Assembly (NCBI GenBank): GCA_021292165.1
Contig: CM037877.1
Location: 308,764,834 to 308,828,833 of the forward strand
Direction of reading: 5' to 3'
DNA: 64,000 nucleotides
From: Shinisaurus crocodilurus
Lineage: Eukaryota > Chordata > Lepidosauria > Squamata > Shinisauridae
A model generated the notes under the pieces. It was given only the letters and a program-made list of their open reading frames with translations, did no database searches and was not told where the DNA came from. Positions 8,891-18,110 of this stretch are shown here, in pieces (position 1 is the stretch's first letter; each line of letters starts with the position of its first letter). The translations under genes and the position numbers were made by a program.

Positions 8891-9460
8891 TTCAGTCTCC
8901 TTCTTCCTCGGAGAGCGGTCTCGCACTCTGGTCCCAAGCACTTTATTCTGGCATGCCCGCCTGGCTATTACAAGCTCTCTCCCTTTTGTGCAATTTGCCC
9001 CCTGGAGGCTTCAGGTATTCAAGCACTGAAGGGCAAAGTGCTTGGGATGGCTTTTATAGGCGCTCCTTTCTCGGGGAGCTCAAAGAGGAGGGTTTCCTAC
9101 AGGGCAACGGAACATCTGAGCTTGAAAACGAAGATGAAGACGAAGCAACTGAGTATTTACTGTGGCAGAAGAGTTCATGTGTGATGTATTTTTAATGCCT
9201 GTTAAGCACTTGGGAGATGACAAATGCCACGAAATGGCTGAGAGATGAATTAGCCTCAGAAGAGGCAGGGGGGATTTTCAGCACAAATACAGACTCGCTT
9301 ACCTCTTGGCCTTTGAAAAAGCTCACAGAAGTACAGCATGAAGAAGGACACAACTGGGATCAAATCCACCCCACTTGCGCTGCCTAAAGCCAGGACCAAG
9401 AAGCACACCTCAGCTGGCCACGAATCCATGCTTTTAATTGGAGGCTGAACCTGGGACCAG
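8891..9460. other. No gene; short SINE remnant near 9430
   Basis: GGAGGCTGAACCTGGGACC (9440-9459) is a reverse-orientation fragment of the same SINE B-box region. The rest shows no recognisable domains. Confidence 0.4.
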
Positions 9461-9707
9461 AGCCAGTGTGGCGTAGTGGTGAGAGTGTTGGACTGGGACT
9501 CGGGAGATCCGGGTTCTAGTCCCCACTCAGCCATGAAACTCACGGGGTGACTTTGGGCCAGCCACTGACTCTCAGCCTCACCTACCTCACAGGGTTGTTG
9601 TTGGGGATAAAATGGAGAGGAGGATTATGTAAGCCGCCTTGGGTTCCTCACAGGAAAAAAGGTGGGGTATAAATATAATAAATAAATAAATAGATAAATA
9701 AATAAAA
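9461..9707 (+). mobile_element. MIR-type CORE-SINE, full length
   Basis: A-box region GGCGTAGTGGTGAGAGTG, B box GGTTCTAGTCC, the MIR-like core, and the tail GGGGTATAAATATAATAAAT with AATA repeats are all present. This is the best template for the family in this window. Confidence 0.9.
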
Positions 9708-9821
9708 TGCTACTCAGTCCACAGTGTGCCCCAGACAGAGATCTGGTGCACTGCAGAAAAGGGGCTTACACAGGAAATGGTTTCCAGGAAGGAACGCAAG
9801 TGGTTAGAGAACTGCCTTCCC

Positions 9822-9910
9822 CAGCCTGGTGCCTGCAGATGTGTTGGACTACAACTCCCATCATTCCCAGCCAGCATGGCCAATGGTTGCAGCCCAACAC
9901 ATGCTGGATG
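9822..9910. mobile_element. Palindromic hAT-MITE fragment
   Basis: GTTGGACTACAACTCCCATC with CCAGCCAGCATGGCCAATGG and a reverse arm ending GCAGCCCAACACATGCTGG show the hairpin organisation of this family, decayed. Confidence 0.55.
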
Positions 9911-9928
9911 AGGATGATGGGGGTTAAA

Positions 9929-10453
9929 TATCAGAAATAATTGGAATGGAATTAGAAGTCTGCCCAAAATTAGCATTTTTAACAATTACAGAAAAGTTAG
10001 TTTGTTTAAAAAATACAAAAGAATTGATTGTGAATTTGTTAACAGCAGCAAAATTAATGATAGCTAGGAATTGGAAGGTTCAACATGTGTTTTCAATTAA
10101 TGAATGGTACACAGAGGTATGGGATATCGCGTTAAATGATAAATTAACTTGTAATATTAAGTGTCAAAAAGGACAATTGGAGAAAGACACCTTTGTGAAC
10201 ATTTGGGGCAAATTTTTGGATTATGTGTTGGTAAAGGGGAGGGGGAACAAACCTTGTCAAGATTTGTTATATTTTTGGAATATAGAATAATATCTTGTAT
10301 ATATACACACACACACACACACATACACAAATTGGGGTGAGAAATATAACTTGGTCCCAAGAGGTGGGGGGGGGGTGCACAATGTTTATGTTGTATTTTT
10401 TTGTTGTTGTATTCATTTAATAAAATTTTTTTTTAAAAAAAAAGAGGAATAAG
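9929..10453 (+). mobile_element. 5'-truncated L1 LINE with poly(A) tail
   Basis: It encodes the C-terminus of L1 ORF2 (frame 9946-10290), has an AT-rich 3' UTR with a (CA)n tract at 10304-10323, and ends in an A-rich tail after AATAAAATT. It is flanked by GGGGGTTAAA at 9919-9928 and 10454-10463, a plausible target duplication. Confidence 0.85.
9946..10290 (+). pseudogene. L1 ORF2 C-terminal fragment
   Basis: About 114 residues are open to TAA. The block EVCPKLAFLTITEKLVC and the segments LLTAAKLMIARNWK, WDIALNDKLT and CQDLLYFWN are shared with two other L1 fragments here (44.4 and 48.3 kb). This is the region downstream of the reverse-transcriptase domain and the CWRGC cysteine motif. The catalytic parts are missing. 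Confidence 0.85.
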
Positions 10454-10574
10454 GGGGGTTAAAATCCAACATGCCAGGAGGGTGCGCCGGGTTGGGGACA
10501 GCTGCTACAGAAGCTCAGTCCGCTCTCTGGGAGGCCGCAGGGCCCATCGTGTCCACGGGCACCGAGTGTGAGTT

Positions 10575-10690
10575 TTAGCAAGACTTCCAGCCTCAGTCCC
10601 CTCTCTGTAAAATGGGTCTAACAGTGATCCACCTCACAAGGCTTTTGTGAGGGCAGGTGTAATAAAGATGATTGTCTTATTTCTCTGTGA
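10575..10690 (+). mobile_element. Ancient MIR fragment
   Basis: CCTCAGTCCCCTCTCTGTAA, AATGGGTCTAACAGT and CCACCTCACAAGGCTTTTGT match the classical MIR core and 3' region, diverged. Confidence 0.65.
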
Positions 10691-10699
10691 GACCTGCAT

Positions 10700-11890
10700 C
10701 CTGCCCTTCCTTCATCGAGCTCAGGGCAGCTGGGGCTCAAACTAGACCTGTTGCTTGCCATGTTGCCTGCTCCTATGGAGTTGATGTAAAAAAAAAAAAA
10801 GAGCTGTTGGCAGAAGGAGAGCCAGGTTGGGACTGTGGCACGGTGGGGAACGGGGCTTCGATCCGTCGTCACTGCTACGGTCCCAACTGGCATTGGTGTG
10901 GGAGCTTTCCTCCCATTGCAAACAACATTCCAACCAAGAGGACCACAGTGGGGGGCGAAGACTGAAAGCCCCCTCCCCCATTCCATGGCCTTGATCCAGC
11001 CCAGGGGGGGGGGCATTCCGTTTTTTTCCTTTTTTTAGATTAACTGCGCAAGGGCAAACTATATGACAAGCATCCTATCTAGTTAGTCCCTGAGAGAGTC
11101 TGAATTGTTCAAGGCCATCCAAGAAGTGGGGATTGGAACCCGTGTCTTCCCATGTGCAATTCCAGCACTCAGCCTGCGACATCATATTGGCTCCCTCGCC
11201 ACTGCGCATGGAATGGCAAGCACTTTGCCGATTAAAATTGAACAAGCGATATATATTTAAGCCGGCGGCAGCAGTGTCTCCCATAGCACAAGCAAAAGGA
11301 TTTCATCCGCCGAGCCTTCCATATCTATCAGCTCCTCAGACCTCCTTGAGCATCATTGTACCCAGAAGAGGGTTTGTGCCTTATTGACAGAGCGGCTTCC
11401 CTGCTAGCTTCCCCACTTCGCTGTGCAATGAACGACGGATAGATATGCAGGGAAATTGCACTCTCTCCCTCTCGCAGCCGTAACAAATGCCTTCATCTAT
11501 TTTGCTATTTGCCGTCTACCATCTATCTATCGCTTGGCGCTTTCCACCCTTCAAATATTTGCCAGTTATTACCGTATGGCCCCGTGAGGCAGCGTTTAGG
11601 CAACTGAGAGACATATTTAGCTCTTTTCATCTTCACCCATAAAGCAAACAGACGCTGCCTCCTGCCTCCTGCTCCAAAATGTGCTCACAACTTTTCTCCT
11701 CTTTGCAGCTCTTTCACGTTTGCTGTGTTCTTGGCTAGAAAGTTGCACTGAATCCAACCCTGGCGTTTCTGGCATAACTTAGACTTCACCCTCATTCCCA
11801 CATTTACTTCTGATGTGGTAACGTAATTCTGATTTGATTTGGCCTCCTTAATTGCAAAAGGGTATATACACTTCTTATGACTCTCCCCCT
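10700..11890. other. Mostly single-copy sequence; candidate conserved noncoding DNA at 11080-11660
   Basis: No transposon hallmarks were seen between about 11080 and 11660. Composition is balanced and no long frame is present. Blocks such as GATAGATATGCAGGGAAATT and CAAATATTTGCCAGTTATTA look like unique sequence rather than repeat. Conservation is not demonstrable from one sequence. Confidence 0.35.
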
Positions 11891-11891
11891 G

Positions 11892-11894
<3 letters not shown>

Positions 11895-11924
<30 letters not shown>
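11895..11924. repeat. (CA)n microsatellite
   Basis: About 15 CA dinucleotides. Confidence 0.95.
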
Positions 11925-11926
<2 letters not shown>

Positions 11927-12329
11927 TGGCACATGGAAGCCGCCACTAAGGGGAGCCTTTTTGAGAATTACCAGACTATTGGACATGGTAGGTAAGGTCA
12001 TTGGGTTGCACACATCCTGCTGTTTAGATGCTGGGTCATCCCACGTGAGAATGGTAGGATAGAAATGCAACAAAATAATATCAACTGATTCATGAGAAGA
12101 AGGAAAAGGGGTTGGATGGGAGGAGGACACACTTAAGAAGCAGTGTTAAGTTAAGCACTGTTAAGCAGCAGTGGACACTTTCCTTCCAGGGGGAGATCTT
12201 CAAGTGAAGAGTCTGGGACATGTTACAGCCTCAGGATATCTGTAATGGAGCAAGTCCCAAGGTTGGCTGGAATTGGTCAAACTTTGTTTCCAATATGCAT
12301 TGCACAATCCCACAAGCGGTTCCCGGGTC

Positions 12330-12980
12330 TGGGAGACAGGCTCATTGCCTGTTCTGGATGGGGTTGCCCTCCCTTTGAAAGATCAGATTCATAGTCTGGG
12401 GGTACATCATTGTCGCTGGAGTTCCAAGTGACCATGGCAGCTTGGAGTGCCTTTTACCAGCTTCAACTGGTTCACCAGCTACAGCCTCTCCTGGGCAGGG
12501 ATAGCTTGGCCACACAGACTGGATTACTGCAATGTGCTCTAGGTGGGGCTGCCCTTAGCGCTGGTCTGGAAGCTGGAGCTAGTGCAAAATGTAGCAGCTC
12601 GGCTGTTGTCGCTTCCTTCTCACCAGGGCTTTTTTTCTGGTGGAACTCACCGGAACTGAGTTCCAGCACCTTTTCTTCTATTAATTGCATTACAATTTAA
12701 TCGCCATCTACTCCCGAGGAAATGTAATCCAAGAGTTCCGGTACCCTTTTCTCCAGAAAAAAAAAAGCACTGCTTCTCACCGTTGGGCAGGACACCAACT
12801 TGGGTCCCCATCCTGGCAGGTGGGTATAACTGGCATTCCTGGCTATCAGTGAGTGCACCGTAAACTATACCTGCCCAGCTCTACAGACGTCAAGCGCACA
12901 GGGCATCTTTGTGCGATGGAATCATTTGCCTCATCCCAGTATCCCTAGGGAAGGGTGACCATAAGTGCTGTGGGGATGAT
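12330..12980 (+). mobile_element. Old L2 LINE fragment, interrupted by a hAT MITE
   Basis: Degenerate reading frames recall L2 reverse transcriptase C-terminal blocks (GACTGGATTACTGCAATG for the LDYCN motif, then GGGGCTGCCC for VGLPL, and CAAAATGTAGCAGCTCGGCT for QNVAAR). Frameshifts and stops abound. The element is split by 12624-12772. Confidence 0.6.
12624..12772. mobile_element. 149-bp hAT MITE in the L2 fragment
   Basis: The termini are CAGGGCTTTTTTTC and GAAAAAAAAAAGCACTG, with inner arms GTGGAACTC/GAGTTCCGG. A perfect 8-bp TSD, CTTCTCAC (12616-12623 and 12773-12780), supports a hAT-type insertion. Confidence 0.9.
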
Positions 12981-12984
12981 GCCT

Positions 12985-13446
12985 TCTTCGAATTCTTACC
13001 TGTGACTGTGAGACGGATAGGGAGGGACACGTGCTTAAAGAAATGAATCCGGACGCACAATTTGAGAGAGGCGATTGCTTTGGAAGTTTTTGCTTCCTGC
13101 TAGTCTCTCCAAAGCCTCCTTCTCTTGCTTTGGGAATCCTCCCAATTTAATCAGAGGGGTATAATTAACAAGCTGTTCACCTCTGCTTCCAAATCATTAA
13201 TAAACTCACTAAAACAAGAGCGAGGCACCTGTGGGAACCCCGTGAGACTTCCTTAAGCCAGCTCCTGCTGTTTGTTAAGCCTTCTACTTGCGGGCTAGGA
13301 GAACCATAATCATGGCGCAAGTTCCCTTCCGAGCCAAGCAAGCAAACCAGCAGCAGCAGCACTGACTCCCCACTCTCCCCCTTGCGCGCTCGTTGGCACC
13401 TGGGCACACGTTACCTTGACAGCTGTAATGAGCGTAATGATGAGTC
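12985..13446. other. Single-copy-looking sequence, candidate regulatory
   Basis: No repeat or gene hallmark. It contains TTTAATCAGAGG, TATAATTAACAAGCTG, CACCTGTGGGAA and TTGACAGCTGTAATGAGC, which resemble homeodomain, E-box and TGIF/MEIS-type motifs. No conservation evidence is available. Confidence 0.3.
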
Positions 13447-13454
13447 ACCAAGGG

Positions 13455-14065
13455 CAGGGCCGGATTAAGATAGGGGCTATTGGAGCTGCAGCTCCAGGCC
13501 CCTACCCCAAAATAGGCCCATAATCAGGACCGGTGCAGGGCAGTTTGGCGCCCCAGGCGAAATAATATTTAGCGGGCCCCCCTCTCCAAAGCAGCCCTGC
13601 TCTGCAAAAAAAACAACAACCCCTGCGCCGCCACCACCAACCTACTTTCCCCCCGCCCTGGCGGCTGCTGCTGCTGCTGCCGCGGCCGCTGCCGCCGCCG
13701 AGGAGGAGGAGGAAGTGACGCTGTTTTTTGCCGGGGAAACCATGGCAACAGGGCTGTTTAAGCCCTGTTGCCGTGGTTCCTCCCGCCAAAACAACGCGGG
13801 CGGGGCTCCGGAAGCGACATGGCGCGGAGAAGGTAGGTGGCGGGGGGGGTCGGGGTGGTGGTGATGGCGGTGGCGGCGGGAGGCGCAGCGGCAGCGAGCG
13901 GGAGGGCGGGGGGAGGCGCAGCGGCGAGCGGGACGGGAGGGTGGGGAGGCGGAGGCCTGGCAGGGGCAGCGCAGCAGCAGCGAAGAGGAGTGCAGCGTTT
14001 CTGCGCCCTCTTCAGCCGTGCGCCCTCCTCAGCACCAGGCCCATAATGCTCTTAATCCGGCCCTG
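13455..14065. mobile_element. Outer hAT MITE (CAGGGCCGGATTAAG family) hosting a second hAT
   Basis: The ends are CAGGGCCGGATTAAG and CTTAATCCGGCCCTG, with a perfect TSD ACCAAGGG (13447-13454 and 14066-14073). The element's own sequence is 13455-13524 plus 14048-14065 (about 88 bp). The rest is the nested element. Confidence 0.9.
13525..14039. mobile_element. Inner hAT (CAGGGCCGGTGC family) carrying a GC-rich insert
   Basis: It begins CAGGACCGGTGCAGGGCAGT and ends CAGCACCAGG, with TSD CCCATAAT (13517-13524 and 14040-14047). Its ends match the 165-bp MITEs at 32960 and 50916, but about 430 bp of very GC- and CpG-rich DNA replaces their middle. The insert contains a palindrome around CCATGGCAACAGGGC at 13740-13775 and the sequence GCGACATGGCGCGGAGAAG followed by GTAGGTGG (about 13815-13840). 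The latter resembles a start codon with a nearby splice donor. Capture of host promoter/exon DNA is an inference. Confidence 0.75.
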
Positions 14066-14073
14066 ACCAAGGG

Positions 14074-14733
14074 GGCTGCATGATGCAGGGATGGGTCTCT
14101 TAGAGCCAAGAGGAAGCCAGAGGGACGCGGACAGAGGATCCCAGCTGAGACCATTCTCCACATTAGACTCTCGTGCCACCCTTTCTCCGAGCTGTGGAAA
14201 GTTCAAGGCAGCCTCGGAGGGGTCAGTGTCCTTTGAAGGAGAAAGACAAAGAGAACACTAGGGCCTCGGGGCACTTTTGGGGGAAACAAACAATGCGCTC
14301 TGCGGTTGGATAGAAAGAACGATAAAATGGCAACAGCTAGCACAGGCCACGAGGCAGAATCAACACGGGCCCCATAGGCCGGCAAGTGCACAGGACACTG
14401 GATGGTTTCTGACAAGCCTCTTCTCCCAGCATCACACACACTTTCTCACCCCCTGCCCTGACCACCCCTGGCCCACCTCTGCTTGCTGTGTGCTATCTGT
14501 AAGAAAGCCCTGCTTGTTCTGCTACATTCCTGGGGATGCGTGATAGTCTTGTTCCGGTTCATTAACATCATCAGACCCCCTCCCCTGTTTGCACCCCCTG
14601 AATGCAAGTGCCCTTTTAAGGCAACATTTGCATATTCCTGAGCTTGTGTTCGCATTAGCAAAATCTGGAAAATGTGCCCTTTAGAAACATGCATTTTGAA
14701 AAGAAAAGAAAAGGCACTTTTCACACTCTAGTC
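14074..14733. other. No gene or recognisable repeat seen
   Basis: Mixed sequence. The open frames are short and domain-free. Confidence 0.4.
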
Positions 14734-14805
14734 CAGTGTTCTCCAACCTTGGGTCCCCAGATGTTTTTGGCCTACAACTCCCATCATGCCCCAGCCAGTT
14801 ACGCT
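14734..14805. mobile_element. Palindromic hAT-MITE, left arm only
   Basis: It begins CAGTGTTCTCCAACCTTGGG and runs through CCTACAACTCCCATCATGCC to CCAGCCAG, where the right arm is lost. Confidence 0.75.
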
Positions 14806-14839
14806 ATGCAAGTTGTGTGCACCTTTGACATGCATGCCC

Positions 14840-15073
14840 TTCTGCTCCCATGGATTAAAGCATATCTGTGTGCATTTGTCAAAAGTTTTTCATTTCCCAT
14901 GCACATTCTTTTTTCATCTCATTTATTACATTTCTGTACCACCCAATAGCTGGAGCTCTCTCTCGAATGAATTTTTGGGGGTCTGCAAATCCGAGCCAAG
15001 GTTCAGTCCAGAAGGTGTGGACTGGGCAAATCCTGATAAAAAATGAACTGAAACGAATTTCTCATACATCCCT
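14840..15073 (-). mobile_element. hAT-like element end (TAGGGATGTATGAG family)
   Basis: The right end reads GAACTGAAACGAATTTCTCA then TACATCCCTAG, the complement of the terminus at 43183. The same end occurs at 56237 (ACATCCCTAG). The left border is not resolved. Confidence 0.5.
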
Positions 15074-15079
15074 AGCTTT

Positions 15080-15589
15080 GAGGCAGAACTCAGAAAATCT
15101 TGATGAATTCGAGCCTCGCCGATCCTCCTCCTGTCCCTGCTGGTGGGTGAAAGAAGTTTGAGAGGACTCATGGCTTTGGTTCAACAGCCAGTTAGCCAGC
15201 TTGCATAGCTGCTATTTGCCCCAAAACGCAGATGGACCCAGCACAGTACTATGGGCCATTCCAGTTTGGTTTTCCAGGCCCATCTCTGCTTGCCAAGGGT
15301 CCCACAGAGCAGTGGGGCAAGATCCCCAGGAATCCTTGTAAAGACCTAGCGATCAGATGGCTCAGGCTGGCAACTTCTGTCCTTTAAGCATTTTGGCACA
15401 GCACGACGACAGGTGCCTCTCTGAGCGTGCACGCTGCATCTGAAAATGTGTGTAAGGACAAACATACAGCGCAGCCCTATCAAAATGGTTCCCTCTGATG
15501 GGGTGGCCCTTTCCTGCTCTCTTGCTAGCTAGGGAAATCTGTTCATTGCAGCCTCAGCCTCACCCAAAGCCATGCCCGAAGAAGAGACG
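15080..15589. other. No gene or recognisable repeat seen
   Basis: No domain, tail or TIR noticed. Confidence 0.35.
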
Positions 15590-15840
15590 CGATGTTTCCC
15601 CCACGATCAGTACCGATCGGCGGTGTAGCCGTGGATTTGGAAGCTGAGGCATTCATCACGACGGTCCTAACCCCCAAGGAGAGTCCCAAACGTGCAGGCC
15701 GCTGTGGATCCATAATCAACACGCCAGCTGTCACAGATTTATCCCCACCGAGAGCAGCAGGTACTTTGTGAAGCCAATGGCTCTTTAATTCCCCTTTCCA
15801 GACCAAGCCACACCCCAAAGCACTTTGCATCACCACAGGG
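15590..15840 (-). repeat. Unclassified repeat, possible LTR fragment, paired with 63066-63260
   Basis: TCATCACGACGGTCCTAAC, GGAGAGTCCCAAACGTGCAG and GCTGTGGATCC align by eye with TCATCATGACAGTCCTCATA, GAGAGTCCAAAAATGCAG and GCTGTGTTGATCC at 63.1 kb. Class and orientation are uncertain. Confidence 0.35.
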
Positions 15841-16092
15841 GACAATATATTATTGCTGGGGAAATTCATTTCCTCCCACCCACCCACCCGCTACTGAGAG
15901 GACTGCAGCTAAGCTCGAAGGGCACAGGGAATTCAGAAGCAGGGGCGGGTGGTGGTGGTGGCAGGTGACATCAGCATCCCTGCTAATACAGAAGCGCTGC
16001 TGCGGCATCCCCGTGAGCCCGGCTCCACTGCGCCACTGGTGGCGCTCATCGCCAGTATTGGGAAGAAGGGCCACTGGGACTAAATCTACAGC

Positions 16093-16335
16093 TTAGAATC
16101 ATAGAATCATAGAATCATAGAAAAGTAGAGTTGGAAGGGGCCTACAAGGCCATCGAGTCCAACCCCCTGCTCAATGCAGGAATCTAGGTCAAAGCATCCC
16201 TGACAGATGTCTGTCCAGCTGCACCTTGAATGCCTCCAGAGTGAGAGAGCCCACCACCTCCCTAGGTAGTTGTTTCCATTGTCTTATTGCTCTGACAGTC
16301 AGGAAATTTTTCCTGATGTTTAGGTGGAATCTAGG
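16093..16335 (-). mobile_element. CR1 3' end, short copy
   Basis: It starts with the 8-bp CR1 tail repeat ATAGAATC (three copies) and runs through the 3' UTR and last codons of ORF2 in reverse orientation. A second copy follows directly. Confidence 0.9.
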
Positions 16336-16772
16336 TTCATAGAATCATAGAATCATAGAAAAGTAGAGTTGGAAGGGGCCTACAAGGCCATCGAGTCCAA
16401 CCCCCTGCTCAATGCAGGAATCCAATGCAGGTCTGACAGATGTCTGTCCAGCCGCACCTTGAATGCCTCCAGACTGGGAGAGCCCACCACCTCCCTAGGT
16501 AGTTGATTCCATTGTCTTATTGCTCTGACAGTCAGGAAATTTTTCCTGATGTTTAGGTGGAATCTAGGTTCCTGTAACTTGAGCCCATTATTCCGTGTCC
16601 TGCAAACTGGGATGATCGAGAAGAGATCCTGGCCCTCCTCTGTGTGACATCCCTTCAAATACTGGAAGAGTGCGATCATATCTCCCCTCGGTCTCCTCTT
16701 CTGAAGGCTAAACATGCCCAGTTCTTTCAGTCTCTCCTCATAGGGCCTTGTTTCCAGTCCCTTGCTTTGCCC
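16336..16772 (-). mobile_element. CR1 3' end with ORF2 C-terminus
   Basis: It has the same tail repeat, then about 111 ORF2 codons open on the minus strand (16380-16715). These contain FSLQKRRPRGDMIALFQYLK and EVVGSPSLEAFK, the conserved CR1 C-terminus. The 5' truncation is at about 16772. Two 3' ends in tandem imply one copy inserted at the other's end. Confidence 0.9.
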
Positions 16773-18110
16773 CGAACTCTGCCAGCCAAAGTGGTGGTCG
16801 CCAGTGACCCTCTGTTCGCCGGGTGGTTATCTCTCTCTGCCGCACTCTGGATCAGGGCCAAGGCGCATGAGCACATTGTTTCTCCCTAGAGCTTCAGGGC
16901 AGGCCTCCTGCTGGCTTCTAAGAACAAGGGCTTCTTTCTTCCGCTATCTTATTTGCTACAGAGGTGTGTAGCCTTGCCATCAATCTGCTCGTGAAGGGAC
17001 CCTCCCCCAACCCCCCGATTCCCACCCTCTCTCCAAGACCTGAAGCTGGGCAGGATGTTGAGGCATCTCCTGGAGTCTGTAGGTCACCTTGTGGGGGAGG
17101 CGCCTGTCAGGTCGGTTGCTCGCGCTTGTCTGTCACCTAACGGATAATTAGCATGGCAGTCAGGACATGACCTGGAGTGCGGCCGTGCAAAGACGCCACC
17201 GCTCCCTCTGGGGGGGCTGCCGCCCAGCCATCGGGGCAAGGGGCCGACCTTGCCGGGACTGAGGAGAGGAGGGAAGCTCTTTCAAGCGACTTTGGATATT
17301 CTGCTGATGCCAGCGTGGCTCCCAGGCACTGGATGCACGGCCCAACCTCTCCTCATTAAGGGATGATTAGCAAGAGCCGTTCCGCTCATCCTGTATCCGG
17401 TGGTTTAACACCACCAGCGGTTTTGTAGCTGGAATTCCCACTTACAGCTTGGCTCTGAGCCACCGCTGATTTAAACCCTGGGAGCTGCTAATCATGCCGC
17501 TTTGCCCATTGCCAGCTTCTCCCGCCAAGGGATCCAGAAGGCCAGGAAAGCGCCGCTCCAGAACCTGCTTTGAATGCTCTGAAATTAAGGAGGCTGTGTG
17601 TCCCGTTTTGCGGACAACAGCCCTGCCTTCTGAAGTGCTGCCAGAGGACTGCCCTCTGCTTTGAAGGTGTCCTCTGTTTGAAAGCTGGGACGAGTGGGGC
17701 GCACGCAAGGAGTCGTCGTCCTGCTCGGCCTCGCTGCATCTGGGCCCGACGGGGAGTAGCGCTGAGGGATCATCCTCTGCTGCCATCTCATTATTCACTC
17801 CCCACTTGAAGTTGGCATTAATAAATACCCTGAAGCACCCCAGCCCCAATTCTGATCGGAGGGTCATTTCACTATTAACCTCGGCCTCTCTCTTGGGAAT
17901 TGCCGTTTTTTGTTCCTCCGCTTCTCCTTCCCAGCGCTTATCTCATTTCAAATCCGTGACTTGGCTTTCCCTCTCATCCTGTGGTTAAGCACGTTTCCTT
18001 AATAGCCTCCTGTGAGGCTTTTTTTTTTTTTTTTTTTTAATCAAAAGCTTTTGGAAAGCTTAAATAAATTATAGCCACTGGTTCTTGGCTCTTTGCTATC
18101 TAGTTAACCC
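16773..18110. other. Single-copy-looking sequence, candidate noncoding regulatory region
   Basis: No transposon hallmarks except a T tract at 18020-18038. Homeodomain-type cores recur: GGATAATTAGC (17141), GGGATGATTAGC (17361), GCTAATCATGCC (17486), GGCATTAATAAATAC (17813). The short ORFs lack recognisable domains. Confidence 0.35.

Noticed and set aside
11685..12130. Cys/Val-rich minus ORFs near 11.9 kb
   Set aside because: Produced by reading through the CA microsatellite.
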